A DNA stretch of 64,000 nucleotides from Oscillospiraceae bacterium. GTDB taxonomy: Bacteria; Bacillota; Clostridia; Oscillospirales; Oscillospiraceae. Location: the NCBI GenBank assembly GCA_017935145.1, contig JAGBIE010000001.1:1-64000 (forward strand), read 5' to 3'. This document shows, in pieces, positions 41,889 through 50,803 of the stretch. The notes below the pieces were generated by a model, which was given only the letters and a program-made list of their open reading frames with translations, was not told the origin of the DNA and searched no databases. How positions within the stretch are numbered: position 1 is the stretch's first letter; every line of letters starts with the position of its first letter. The translations under genes and the position numbers were made by a program.

Positions 41889-43196
41889 ATGAACATTACC
41901 AAGGATATTTATTATATTGGTGTCAATGACCATGAAATTGACCTGTTTGAGGGTCAGTTTATCGTGCCCAACGGCATGGCATATAACTCTTATCTCATTT
42001 TGGACGAGCAAGTGGCTGTCATGGACAGTGTGGATGCCCGTTTCACCCAAGTGTGGCTTCAAAACATCCGCGATATTTTGGGCGATAGAAGCCCCGACTA
42101 CTTGGTGGTTCATCACATGGAACCCGACCACTCTGGCTCCATCGTCCGTTTTGCCGAACAGTATCCCAACGCCAAAATTGTCGCTTCTGCCCGCGCTTTT
42201 ACCATGATGAAGCAGTTTTTCGGCACGGATTTTGCAGAGCGTCAAGTGGTGGTGGGCGAGGGTTCTACCCTGATGGTGGGTAGCCATGAACTGGCCTTTG
42301 TGGGCGCTCCCATGGTCCACTGGCCTGAGGTTGTGGTGTCCTTTGACACCAAGGATAAAGTCCTTTTCTCTGCCGATGCCTTTGGTAAATTTGGCGCATT
42401 GGACGTGGAAGAAGACTGGGCCTGCGAAGCACGGCGCTACTACATGGGCATTGTGGCAAAATACGGCGCACCTGTGCAGACGCTACTGAAAAAAGCCGCC
42501 AAATTGCCCATTTCCATCATCTGCCCCCTCCACGGACCTGTGCTCACCAAAAATCTCTTCTACTATCTGGGCTTGTATCAGGTGTGGTCCTCCTATATGC
42601 CCGAAGAAGAGGGCATTCTCATCGCCTATACCTCCGTCTACGGCAATACCAAAAAGGCAGTGGAACTGTTGGCAGAAAAACTCCGCGCCTATGGCGCTTG
42701 CAAGGTGACCGTTACCGACCTTGCCCGCGATGATATGGCAGAAGCCGTGGAAGATGCCTTCCGTTACAGCAAATTGGTCTTGGCAACTACCACTTATAAT
42801 GGCGAAGTCTTCCCCTTTATGGGCGAATTCATCCGTCATCTCACGGAGCGGGGATACCAAAATCGCACGGTTGCCTTTGTGGAAAACGGCTCTTGGGCGC
42901 CCAATGCTACCAAGACCATGAAAGCCCTCTTGGCAAACAGCAAAAACTTGCAGTTTGCCTCCACCGATGTGAGAATTCTCTCTGCTCTGAGCGAAGAATC
43001 CACCGCCCGCTTGGACGACTTGGCCAAGGAACTGACCAGCGCCTCTCCCTGCAACGCCTGCACCTTGGATAGCCGTAGTGAAAAGGGCTATGTGTGCAAA
43101 ATCTGTGGCTATGTGTATGAAGGGGAGTGCCTTCCTGCGGATTTCATTTGCCCCCTGTGCAAGCACGGCGCAGCAGATTTTGAGCCCATCTCCTAA
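41889..43196 (+). CDS. Flavodiiron protein with C-terminal rubredoxin (O2/NO reductase)
   Basis: 435 residues in three parts. The metallo-beta-lactamase-like diiron domain has HHMEPDHSGS (about 77-86), HWPE (about 142-145), SADAFG and CPLHGP (about 214-219), keeping the iron ligands. The flavodoxin domain starts near 245 (IAYTSVYGNTKKA). The last about 45 residues are a rubredoxin, with CKICGY (about 396-401) and CPLCKHG (about 421-427). Such fusions take electrons within one chain and reduce oxygen to water or NO to N2O, protecting an anaerobe with oxygen-sensitive hydrogenase. Typical FprA proteins lack the rubredoxin. Confidence 0.93.
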   Translation: MNITKDIYYIGVNDHEIDLFEGQFIVPNGMAYNSYLILDEQVAVMDSVDARFTQVWLQNIRDILGDRSPDYLVVHHMEPDHSGSIVRFAEQYPNAKIVASARAFTMMKQFFGTDFAERQVVVGEGSTLMVGSHELAFVGAPMVHWPEVVVSFDTKDKVLFSADAFGKFGALDVEEDWACEARRYYMGIVAKYGAPVQTLLKKAAKLPISIICPLHGPVLTKNLFYYLGLYQVWSSYMPEEEGILIAYTSVYGNTKKAVELLAEKLRAYGACKVTVTDLARDDMAEAVEDAFRYSKLVLATTTYNGEVFPFMGEFIRHLTERGYQNRTVAFVENGSWAPNATKTMKALLANSKNLQFASTDVRILSALSEESTARLDDLAKELTSASPCNACTLDSRSEKGYVCKICGYVYEGECLPADFICPLCKHGAADFEPIS

Positions 43197-43299
43197 AGAT
43201 TTCCATAAAATTTCTTGACTTTACTACACTAAAATGATAAACTAATACATATTTTTTTCTTCCCCTGTGGAAAATCAAGAGAAAGAGGAGGCTATATCT

Positions 43300-44868
43300 G
43301 TGGATAGCAAAACCTTACAGATCCTCATTTCCATGGTCGTGTATATGGCTGTGGTCATTGTTATCGGCTTGGTCTATGCCAAGCGCGCCAACAAAAACTC
43401 GGAAGAATATTTCCTGGGCGGTCGCTCCCTTGGCCCTTGGGTCACGGCTATGAGTGCCGAGGCTTCGGACATGAGTGGCTGGCTTCTCATGGGCTTGCCC
43501 GGTGTGGCTTACTGGTGCGGTCTGGCAGATGCCTTCTGGACTGCCTTCGGCTTGGCTGTGGGTACATATCTCAACTGGCTCATCGTCTCCAAGCGCCTGC
43601 GCCGTTACTCCATCCGCGCCAACAACTCCATCACCCTGCCAGAGTTCTTCTCTAACCGTTTCCGTGAAAAGAAAAAGGTCATTCTGCTCATTGCAGCCGC
43701 CTTTATTCTCATCTTCTTCACAGTTTATGCCGCCAGTTGCTTTGTCACCTGCGGTAAACTGTTCTCCACTCTGTTTGGCACTTCCTACCAGTCCATGATG
43801 ATTCTGGGCGCTGTGTTCGTGCTGGCCTATACCCTCTTGGGTGGTTTCTTGGCAGAAAGCGCTTCGGACTTTATGCAGGCCATTGTCATGATTGTGGCGC
43901 TGACGGTGATTGTTACCATCTCCACCATCAAGGCCGGCGGTTTTGGCGAAGTCATTTCCAATGCACAGCAGATTCCCGGTTTCCTGGAATTCTTCGGCTT
44001 GGCAAGTCCCGAAGTTGTGGATGGCGTGCAGGCTGTGAAGGATGGCGCTCCCGTCTTTGGTGCTGCCGCACCCTACGGCATTCTCACCATCTGCTCCATG
44101 ATGGCTTGGGGTCTTGGCTACTTTGGCATGCCTCAGGTGCTGCTGCGGTTCATGGCCATCCGTAAGGAAGACGAATTGAAGCGCTCCCGCCGTATTGCCA
44201 TGGTTTGGGTTGTCATCTCCCTGGGCGTGGCTGTGTTCATCGGCATTGTGGGCCGTCAGTTGTTCCCCACTGCACACCTGACCAAGGGTGGCGCAGAGAA
44301 CATCTTCATCACCTTGTCTGAATCTTTCCTGCCTCCCATTTTGGCCGGCTTTGTTATGGCAGGCATTTTGGCTGCTACCATCAGTTCCTCTGACTCCTAT
44401 CTGCTCATTGCCGCTTCCGCATTCGCCAAGAATGTGTTCCAGGGTGTCTGCAAGAAGAACGCCACGGAAAAGCAGGTCATGTGGGTGACCCGCCTTACCC
44501 TCTTGGTGCTGGCTCTCATCGGTATTGTCATTGCACTGGATGAAAAGAGCGTCATCTTCACCATCGTGTCCTTTGCTTGGGCTGGTTTTGGCGCTACCTT
44601 TGGACCTCTCATGCTCTTTTCTCTGTTCTGGAAGCGCACCAACAAGGCTGGCGCAGTGGCTGGCATGGTCAGTGGCGCAGCCATGGTTTTCATTTGGAAA
44701 CTGGTGCTCAACCCCACCTTCGGTGGCGTGTTCGCTATCTATGAACTGCTTCCCGCATTCATCGTTTCCTCCCTGTGCATTGTGGTCGTGTCCCTCATGA
44801 CCAAAGCACCCTCTAAGGAAATTGAAGAGGACTTTGAAGCCGTTCGCACTGGTAATATTGCTGAATAA
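43300..44868 (+). CDS. putP: Sodium:proline symporter (SSS family)
   Basis: 522 residues from GTG 43300, 8 nt after AGGAGG; a GTG 33 bp earlier has no site. About 13 membrane helices; EYFLGGRSLGPWVTAMSAEASDMSGWLLMGLPG (about 29-61) is the sodium and proline binding region of PutP. FVMAGILAATISSSDSYLL near 360 is the second conserved block with sodium-binding Ser residues. It imports proline with sodium, as nutrient or osmoprotectant. Transcribed alone, with a strong terminator. Confidence 0.9.
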   Translation: MDSKTLQILISMVVYMAVVIVIGLVYAKRANKNSEEYFLGGRSLGPWVTAMSAEASDMSGWLLMGLPGVAYWCGLADAFWTAFGLAVGTYLNWLIVSKRLRRYSIRANNSITLPEFFSNRFREKKKVILLIAAAFILIFFTVYAASCFVTCGKLFSTLFGTSYQSMMILGAVFVLAYTLLGGFLAESASDFMQAIVMIVALTVIVTISTIKAGGFGEVISNAQQIPGFLEFFGLASPEVVDGVQAVKDGAPVFGAAAPYGILTICSMMAWGLGYFGMPQVLLRFMAIRKEDELKRSRRIAMVWVVISLGVAVFIGIVGRQLFPTAHLTKGGAENIFITLSESFLPPILAGFVMAGILAATISSSDSYLLIAASAFAKNVFQGVCKKNATEKQVMWVTRLTLLVLALIGIVIALDEKSVIFTIVSFAWAGFGATFGPLMLFSLFWKRTNKAGAVAGMVSGAAMVFIWKLVLNPTFGGVFAIYELLPAFIVSSLCIVVVSLMTKAPSKEIEEDFEAVRTGNIAE

Positions 44869-44874
44869 AACAAC

Positions 44875-44914
44875 AAAAATCCCTCTGTACCGCAAAGTAC
44901 AGAGGGATTTTTTT
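44875..44914. terminator. Bidirectional terminator
   Basis: AAAAATCCCTCTGTAC pairs perfectly with GTACAGAGGGATTTTT around CGCAAA. It lies between converging putP and tspO. Confidence 0.92.
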
Positions 44915-45386
44915 AGTTTAGTAACCAAATGCCAAAATTTAGATACCCAGCAAAAGTAACCCACACCAAATAGGGAATGAGCAGGTATCCTGCCGTTTTA
45001 TGGATGCGATAAAATCGCAAAAGAGTCCATAAAATCAGCACCCACAGCAGAACAAGCCACACAAAGGCAAAGCCAAAGCGTTGCAGAGAGAAAAACAGCA
45101 CTGGCCAAAAGAAATTCACCGCTAACTGAATGCCATAGAGATACAGCGCCTTTTCCGTTTCCTCCCGATCTGCCTTGGCCTCCAGCACCAAGTAGGATGC
45201 TATGCCCATGAGGACATATAGCAGTGTCCACACCACGGGGAAGAGCCATGCAGGGGGAGAGAGGGGTGGTTTATTCACCGTTTCAAAAATATCCATGCTA
45301 CCACGGGTGAGAAGCGCGCTGAGTCCGCCCACTGCCAAGGGAATGGCAATGCAGATAATCAGCCGTTTCCAGTTTATCTTCCTCAA
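44913..45386 (-). CDS. tspO: TspO/MBR family membrane protein
   Basis: 157 residues with five helices and many tryptophans. NKPPLSPPAWLFPVVWTLLYVLMG (about 38-61) is the family signature. YLLIPYLVWVTFAGYLNFGIWLLN ends the protein as expected. TspO binds porphyrins and acts in stress or tetrapyrrole handling. The start is TTG at 45384-45386, after GGAGGTG. No terminator-like gap separates it from the upstream HD gene. Confidence 0.93.
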   Translation of the reverse strand: MRKINWKRLIICIAIPLAVGGLSALLTRGSMDIFETVNKPPLSPPAWLFPVVWTLLYVLMGIASYLVLEAKADREETEKALYLYGIQLAVNFFWPVLFFSLQRFGFAFVWLVLLWVLILWTLLRFYRIHKTAGYLLIPYLVWVTFAGYLNFGIWLLN

Positions 45387-45430
45387 GGAACAACACCTCC
45401 GTAAAGAGAGTGTATGTCCACAGAAGAAAA

Positions 45431-45925
45431 TTATTCCTGCATTTCCTGCAAATTCTTCACTGCCTCAGGAATTTCGGGGGAAAAATCCATGTACCACGCC
45501 AAGGTTTCCTCCACATAGCGCTGGCGGAAGGCGCTATCTGCCTCCACTGCGCACTGGAGATTGTGCAGTCTGTCTGCGCCTTTGACGGCAAATGCCATGG
45601 GATTTTCACGGATGGCGGAAACATACTCCGCCATGATATAGCCCTCTTTTTTGGTGAGGAGTTTTACCGCTTCCAAGACTTTTTCGCCACCCAAACGGAG
45701 GATTTCTTCCTCGGTAGCGTCCGTATCCTCCAATAAATCGTGGAAGAGTCCCGCAATTTGGGTATCTTCATCGTGACCCCACTGAGAGAGCATGGCGCAT
45801 ACTGCCATGGGATGGGTGATGTAGGGCGCACCGCCACGGCGCAGTTGACCCTCATGCTTTTTTGTGGCAAAGGCGAGTGCCTCCATGATGCGGGGCGTTG
45901 GTGCAATGGCTTGCTTGTCTTGCAT
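45431..45925 (-). CDS. Small HD-domain alarmone hydrolase (SpoT/MESH1-like)
   Basis: 164 residues. The HD phosphohydrolase motifs of RelA/SpoT hydrolases are present: YITHPMAVCAML (about 36-47), AGLFHDLLEDTDA (about 58-70) and KGADRLHNLQ (about 115-124). There is no synthetase, TGS or ACT domain, so it is a stand-alone hydrolase, probably of (p)ppGpp or a related nucleotide. The start codon follows a GGGAGGG-like site. Confidence 0.85.
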   Translation of the reverse strand: MQDKQAIAPTPRIMEALAFATKKHEGQLRRGGAPYITHPMAVCAMLSQWGHDEDTQIAGLFHDLLEDTDATEEEILRLGGEKVLEAVKLLTKKEGYIMAEYVSAIRENPMAFAVKGADRLHNLQCAVEADSAFRQRYVEETLAWYMDFSPEIPEAVKNLQEMQE

Positions 45926-46013
45926 GGATTTTCCCTCCCAAAGACAAAAAGGAATATTCTAGGAAAATTATAGCAGGAAATTTGCGGAAACACCATAAAA
46001 ATTCCGCAAAAAC

Positions 46014-46041
46014 TTGACAATACGCAAATATTTGCTACAAT
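46014..46041 (+). promoter_or_regulatory. Promoter of the CNNM-type transporter leader
   Basis: TTGACA (46014-46019) and TACAAT (46036-46041), 16 bp apart. Transcription would begin about 178 nt before the start codon. Confidence 0.8.
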
Positions 46042-46047
46042 GAAACT

Positions 46048-46218
46048 GACTTTAAAAGGAAAGGCTGGTGGTTCGGTTCATGGACAGTCCTTGTTGCGAT
46101 GAAAGTATTCCTAAAAACTTGACTGGTAGAGTGTTTGGCATGCCTAACCGTGTGTATCGGGAGTAGGTATGTCTTTTTGTGCGTTTATACCCAATTTTTT
46201 CAGTCAAGATAAGGAGAA
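46048..46218 (+). promoter_or_regulatory. Structured 5' leader, possible riboswitch
   Basis: The leader can form a 7-bp hairpin with one bulge, AAGGCTG (46061-46067) with CAGTCCTT (46085-46092). It can also form a perfect 8-bp long-range helix, CTTGACTG (46118-46125) with CAGTCAAG (46201-46208), ending just before the AAGGAG ribosome site. Inside that helix GGTAT (46166-46170) pairs with ATACC (46187-46191). I could not match it to a riboswitch class I know; metal control is suggested only by the transporter gene it precedes. Confidence 0.5.
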
Positions 46219-46225
46219 TTGATAT

Positions 46226-47479
46226 ATGGACCCCATTGTTGGCATATTAGCCATTACCCTTTGCGTGATTTTATCTGCCTATTTTTCTGCTACAGAGACG
46301 GCGTTTTCTTCTCTCAATAAGACCCGCCTCAAAGTGCTGGAAGATGATGGCAACAAAAAAGCATCCCTTGCCTTGCGTTTGGCAGAGAATTACGATAAGC
46401 TCATCTCTACCATCCTCATTGGCAACAACATTGTGAATATTGCCATGGCATCCATCGGCACCATTCTGTTTGTGTCCCTCTTGGGGAAAGAGATTGGCGC
46501 TACCATTTCCACAGCGGTTATCACTGTGGTGGTGCTGATTTTTGGCGAGATTACGCCCAAAAGCCTTGCCAAAGACCGCCCCGAAAGTTTTGCTATGTTC
46601 AGCGCCCCCATCATCCGCGCAATTATGGTTCTACTGTCTCCCGTGACTTTCCTCTTTGCATTGTGGAAGAAACTGGTGGGCAAGGTGGTCAAAACCCAGC
46701 CTGAGGAAAAAATGTCCCAAGAAGAACTGCTCATTTTGGTGGACGAAGTTCAGCAGGATGGCAGTATTGACGAAAGCGAAGGGGAACTGCTGAAAAACGC
46801 CATTGAATTCCGCGACTTGGTGGCAGAGGATATCCTCACCCACCGCGTGGATTTGGAGGCGGTCAGTGTGGATGCTACCAAGGAAGAGATTGCCCAGACC
46901 TTCACCCAGTCCCGCTTCTCCCGTCTGCTTGTGTATAAAGACACCATCGATAATGTGGTGGGTGTCATTCACCAAAAGGATTTCTACATAAACGGTGGCA
47001 TGACGGAAAAGTCTTTGGAAGAGATTATGACCCCTCCCGTCTTTATCCATCAGTATGAGAAAATCCGTGACCTTCTGGATTTCCTGCAAGCCAACAAGTC
47101 CCATATCGCCATTGTGGTGGATGAATATGGTGGTACTTTGGGTATCGTCACCATGGAAGATATTTTGGAAGAACTGGTGGGCGAAATTTGGGACGAACAC
47201 GATGAAGTGGTGGAGACTTTCCAAAAACTGGAAGAAGATATCTTCCGCGTGGACTGCACCGTAAATATGGACGATTTCCGCGATTTCTTCCATGTAAAGG
47301 CCGAATCGGACAGCGTGTCCGTGGGCGGTTGGGTTATGGAACAACTGCGCCGTATCCCCGTCATCGGTGAGAGTTTCAGCATTGAGAATCTCGATGTCAC
47401 CGTCACGGAACTGGATGCCCACCGTGTGTCCTTTATACAAGTGGTGCAACATCCTTTGGAAGAAGACGAAGAAGACTAA
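46226..47479 (+). CDS. CNNM/CorC-type (hemolysin family) membrane transporter
   Basis: 417 residues. The N-terminal DUF21/CNNM domain has three or four membrane helices ([20 protein letters not shown], about 13-32, is the signature, and [18 protein letters not shown] about 105-122). Two CBS domains lie about 200-330, and a C-terminal CorC_HlyC domain about 340-410 ([19 protein letters not shown]). CNNM proteins export or sense magnesium or other divalent ions. The long structured leader fits ion-controlled expression. Confidence 0.9.
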   Translation: MDPIVGILAITLCVILSAYFSATETAFSSLNKTRLKVLEDDGNKKASLALRLAENYDKLISTILIGNNIVNIAMASIGTILFVSLLGKEIGATISTAVITVVVLIFGEITPKSLAKDRPESFAMFSAPIIRAIMVLLSPVTFLFALWKKLVGKVVKTQPEEKMSQEELLILVDEVQQDGSIDESEGELLKNAIEFRDLVAEDILTHRVDLEAVSVDATKEEIAQTFTQSRFSRLLVYKDTIDNVVGVIHQKDFYINGGMTEKSLEEIMTPPVFIHQYEKIRDLLDFLQANKSHIAIVVDEYGGTLGIVTMEDILEELVGEIWDEHDEVVETFQKLEEDIFRVDCTVNMDDFRDFFHVKAESDSVSVGGWVMEQLRRIPVIGESFSIENLDVTVTELDAHRVSFIQVVQHPLEEDEED

Positions 47480-47489
47480 CGCATAAAAT

Positions 47490-47525
47490 AAAAAAGCAGA
47501 TGCCGTAAGGCATCTGCTTTTTTTA
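47490..47525. terminator. Bidirectional terminator
   Basis: AAAAAGCAGATGCC pairs perfectly with GGCATCTGCTTTTT around GTAA. It lies between the CNNM gene and the end of the deoxysugar operon. Confidence 0.92.
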
Positions 47526-47533
47526 TTTGGAGA

Positions 47534-48799
47534 TTAGACCAATTTCTTGCCGTTGGCCAAGAGGTACTTTTCAGCCTCGCCGCTCCACAGATTGTTGTGG
47601 GCTTTGACAATTTTGTCCAGTTCGGCATAGAGGGGGTCTTCCTTGCCCTTTTCTTCCAGTTCGGAAAGAGCGGTCAGGGGCATGGAGATTTGGTTGTAGA
47701 TGAGTTTCTTGCCGCCGGGGATGTGGGGCAGGTTCAAAGTGGTTTCTACCACGCAGTCCAGACCACCAATGTGGGTCACCATGGCGGCGGGGTCAATCTT
47801 GCCCTCGTTCATCATGGCGATGGCTTCTCTCATGTCATCGGTGTTGCCACCGGAAGTGCCCACCAAGTGATGGTAAGCATAGTGAACATTGAAGAAGTTC
47901 ATGGTGGCGCTGAAATTGGTGTCGGAAGGACCAGCAAAGAAGTTCAGACAGCCGTCAAAGCCCAAAATGGCATCGGCCTGTTCTACCACAGCACGGACGG
48001 GAGCGAAGCAAATCACATCGTCATAACCAGTGCCACCGGTAATGTCCATGAGCTCCTGCACGGGGTTTTCCACCTTGCCGGTGTTCACATAGCGCAGTTC
48101 CACACCGCAACGCTTGGCTTCTTCCACAGTGTAGATGCTGGCGGCACGCTCCAAGCGGGCATCGTCAATATCCGTAACCACCAAGAGGGAGGGACGGCGG
48201 TCGCAGTGCAGGGCGTAGTCAATAGCGCCCAAGCCCATGGGGCCCACGCTGGCCAAAAGGGCCATCTTGCCACCTTCCACAATGCCCATGGAGTGCTCAT
48301 AAGAGCCGGGGACAGTGTGATACATGGCGTGGAATGTGCCGATGATACAGCTCATGGGTTCTGCCAAAGAGCCGTAGAAATAAGTGTCAGACTGGTAGGG
48401 GAGCAGGCAGTCCATTTCCAAGGTTTCCATGGGAATGTTGGCATACAAACTGTCGCCACCGCAGTACTGATAGGAGTAGCCGGGGGCATCCAAACTGCCG
48501 TTGTAGAAGTGGGCGGGCTGAATGGCAAAGCCGTCACCGACTTTGTACTTTTCTTTCCACTTGCCTGCAACTTCGATGATTTTGCCACAGAATTCGTGAC
48601 CGATAATCACGGGGTTTTCTGCCACATCGTTGGGAACACGCTTGTGGTCGGGGCCCATGGATGCTGCCTTGTAACTGGACATGCAAAGGCTGTCGGAGAT
48701 AATCTCCACACGGACACCATCTTGACCCAGTTCGGGCAGGTCAAACTCTTCCAGACGCAGGTCTTTTACGCCGTAGAGGCGTACTGCTTTGTTTTTCAT
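47534..48799 (-). CDS. Zinc-binding medium-chain dehydrogenase
   Basis: 421 residues. The N-terminal GroES-like domain has GHEFCGKIIEVAGKWKEKYKVGDGF (about 67-91), giving the catalytic His-Glu pair, and the Rossmann domain is centred on ALLASVGPMGLGAIDYAL (about 178-195). It oxidises or reduces a polyol or phosphorylated ketose; L-sorbose-1-phosphate reductase-like enzymes are the nearest look-alikes I know. The start overlaps the PHP gene stop by 4 bp, so it is translated with the operon. Last gene of the run. Confidence 0.82.
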   Translation of the reverse strand: MKNKAVRLYGVKDLRLEEFDLPELGQDGVRVEIISDSLCMSSYKAASMGPDHKRVPNDVAENPVIIGHEFCGKIIEVAGKWKEKYKVGDGFAIQPAHFYNGSLDAPGYSYQYCGGDSLYANIPMETLEMDCLLPYQSDTYFYGSLAEPMSCIIGTFHAMYHTVPGSYEHSMGIVEGGKMALLASVGPMGLGAIDYALHCDRRPSLLVVTDIDDARLERAASIYTVEEAKRCGVELRYVNTGKVENPVQELMDITGGTGYDDVICFAPVRAVVEQADAILGFDGCLNFFAGPSDTNFSATMNFFNVHYAYHHLVGTSGGNTDDMREAIAMMNEGKIDPAAMVTHIGGLDCVVETTLNLPHIPGGKKLIYNQISMPLTALSELEEKGKEDPLYAELDKIVKAHNNLWSGEAEKYLLANGKKLV

Positions 48800-49896
48800 T
48801 CTTCATTTCCTCCGTTTTCATGGTGGATGATTTGCCATGTGCTGGCAATCAAATTGGAAAATTGCTCGTCTTTCATCTTCTCAATGACAAAAGACTGGCG
48901 GGGGGAGTTAATATCTTCGCCACTGATTTGGAGCATGCCGTACTGCTCGCACAGAGCGCGGAGACGGTCAAGTTGCTGTGGCGTATTGCGCGTGGGCATG
49001 TAGGTGACAGCTTTGACGCCTGCTGTGGCGATCACCTCAAACAGCTCGTCCAAATAAGCGTCCTCAAAGGTCTGGGCTTTCTTATCGCCCGTGACGGACT
49101 GGGTCACATCACCCAAGTAGGCGTAGGCCAAGATGCCGTCCACCTCTTTGGCGAAGGCCACCATTTCTTGCAGGGTGGGGCACTCGTCTGTGGCGGGGAT
49201 GAACACTTGGGGGATGCACTCTTTTTTGAGTTTACCCACCAAATCATACAGTTCCAGCATGGAATCGTAATCCGTTTCCACCTTGCCACTGATTTTCTGC
49301 GCCAAAGCCAGCATCAGATGCCGTTCTGTTACACCGCCACCATCATGGAACATGCTCAGGGGCAGGACATCTTTCTCAAAATCTAGGGTGATGCCGTCTT
49401 TTTGGTAGATTTCATTGATTTTTTCCACCATCTTGCGGTTGCGGGCGTTGCGCTTTTCCCGATAGGGGGCTAAAAACTCCTGCACACGCTGGATGTTCTT
49501 GTGGGGCACGCCATGCAGTACCATATAGCTTACCCCGATTTGGTCGGGATTATTGGTACGGCGGTCACGGAGGGATGTTTCTTTGTAGGAAACACGCATC
49601 TCCACGCCCACAGTGGTGGGCAGACCCACAATTTTACCCGCTTCCACAAATTCTTCCGCACCGCCCATGGAATCGTGGTCCACAATGCCTGCGGTGCACA
49701 GACCCTCATTACGGGCGGCATAGACCGCGGCAGTGGGGGAGTAGGGGGAGAAAGAATAGGTGGTGTGAATATGATTGTTGATCATCCGCTGGTCCATGGG
49801 AGGAAACTGGGCGGTTTTTACCGCTTCCCGAAGGGCGGAAAGGCGCTCTTCTTTCGTTTCTGCATTGAGATGGCGGAGTAACTGATAATCCATCAT
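48796..49896 (-). CDS. PHP-domain phosphoesterase-like protein
   Basis: 366 residues. Metal-binding motifs of the polymerase and histidinol phosphatase domain are NNHIHTTYSFSPYSP (about 40-54), GIVDHDSMGG (about 69-78) and VGVEMRVSY (about 96-104). More distal candidates are SMFHDGGG and ISGEDINSPRQ near the end. It is larger than stand-alone PHP phosphatases. In this operon it could dephosphorylate a sugar phosphate or open a lactone; both are inferences. It sits between the SDR gene (11-bp gap) and the zinc dehydrogenase. Confidence 0.8.
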   Translation of the reverse strand: MMDYQLLRHLNAETKEERLSALREAVKTAQFPPMDQRMINNHIHTTYSFSPYSPTAAVYAARNEGLCTAGIVDHDSMGGAEEFVEAGKIVGLPTTVGVEMRVSYKETSLRDRRTNNPDQIGVSYMVLHGVPHKNIQRVQEFLAPYREKRNARNRKMVEKINEIYQKDGITLDFEKDVLPLSMFHDGGGVTERHLMLALAQKISGKVETDYDSMLELYDLVGKLKKECIPQVFIPATDECPTLQEMVAFAKEVDGILAYAYLGDVTQSVTGDKKAQTFEDAYLDELFEVIATAGVKAVTYMPTRNTPQQLDRLRALCEQYGMLQISGEDINSPRQSFVIEKMKDEQFSNLIASTWQIIHHENGGNEE

Positions 49897-49907
49897 AACT
49901 TTATGCC

Positions 49908-50783
49908 TCAGTGGAGCATGGCCTGACCGCCGGTAACGGCAATGGCCTGACCAGTTTCAAAGGTCTGTTCCACAGCATACAAAATGGCCTTGGCCACATC
50001 GGAGGGCAGACAGCCACGATGGATGGGGGACTTGCTCAGGTAGAATTCCTTCACATCCTCCACGGTCTTTGCACCGGGAACTTTACCTGCGTTGAGATAC
50101 TGCACAAACAGACCGCGTTCGGGATCGCTCCACAGAGGTCCATCGTAGAAGTTACCGGGGCAGATGGCGTTGACCTTAATGTTATAGGGGCACAGTTCCA
50201 GCGCAAAGGACTGCACCAGACCGATACCACCGAATTTGCCACCGGCATAGGCGCTGTTTTTGTTAGAGCCCTGCAAGCCGGATTTGGAGTTGATGGAGAT
50301 GATATCACCCATCCAGTTGTGGTCGGCTTCATACTGGGCGCGCATGATTCTCTGAGTGTACTTGACGCAGGTGAAAAATGCGGTGTAGTTAATGGCGGTG
50401 ACGAATTCAAAGTCCTTCTTTTCCAGTTCATCCAAACTGCCTGCTTTCAGCACGCCTGCGTTGGAGACCAAAAGGTCCAGACCGCCAAATTTTTCCACCG
50501 TGGCGGTAATCATCTGCACAACACTTTCTTCGTCAGCTACATTGACCTTTACCGCAAAGGCGCGTTCGCCCATTTCTGCGGCCACGGTCTTGGCCAGTTC
50601 TTCATTCAGGTCGGCAATGACCACGCAAGCGCCTTCGGCATAGAGGATTTCCGCAATACCCTTGCCAAAACCCTGTGCGCTACCCGTCACGATGGCAATT
50701 TTGCCACCTAAACGACCTGCGACAGAGGCGCGATTATGGACATTTTGCGCCGCAATGGCTTCCCATTTGGACATATCAATCAT
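49908..50783 (-). CDS. Short-chain dehydrogenase (sorbitol-6-phosphate dehydrogenase-like)
   Basis: 291 residues. The SDR core has VTGSAQGFGKGIAE (about 32-45), NAG in LVSNAGVLK (about 107-115), the catalytic Ser in SINSKSGLQG and YxxxK in YAGGKFGG (about 177-184). INVKVNAICPGNFYDGPLW-type residues follow. The layout, including a 20-residue N-terminal extension, resembles ketose/polyol phosphate dehydrogenases. The ATG at 50781-50783 has AGGAG 9 nt before it. It is in line with the kinase gene upstream. Confidence 0.87.
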   Translation of the reverse strand: MIDMSKWEAIAAQNVHNRASVAGRLGGKIAIVTGSAQGFGKGIAEILYAEGACVVIADLNEELAKTVAAEMGERAFAVKVNVADEESVVQMITATVEKFGGLDLLVSNAGVLKAGSLDELEKKDFEFVTAINYTAFFTCVKYTQRIMRAQYEADHNWMGDIISINSKSGLQGSNKNSAYAGGKFGGIGLVQSFALELCPYNIKVNAICPGNFYDGPLWSDPERGLFVQYLNAGKVPGAKTVEDVKEFYLSKSPIHRGCLPSDVAKAILYAVEQTFETGQAIAVTGGQAMLH

Positions 50784-50803
50784 GTTTATTCACTCCTAAT
50801 CCG

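Noticed and set aside
43315-44964. A 549-residue minus-strand open frame opposite putP.
   Set aside because: Rich in His, Gln and Asn with no recognisable motif; the plus-strand frame is a clear SSS symporter.
46048-46225. The CNNM leader as a yybP-ykoY or M-box riboswitch.
   Set aside because: The conserved core sequences I know for those classes are not visible.
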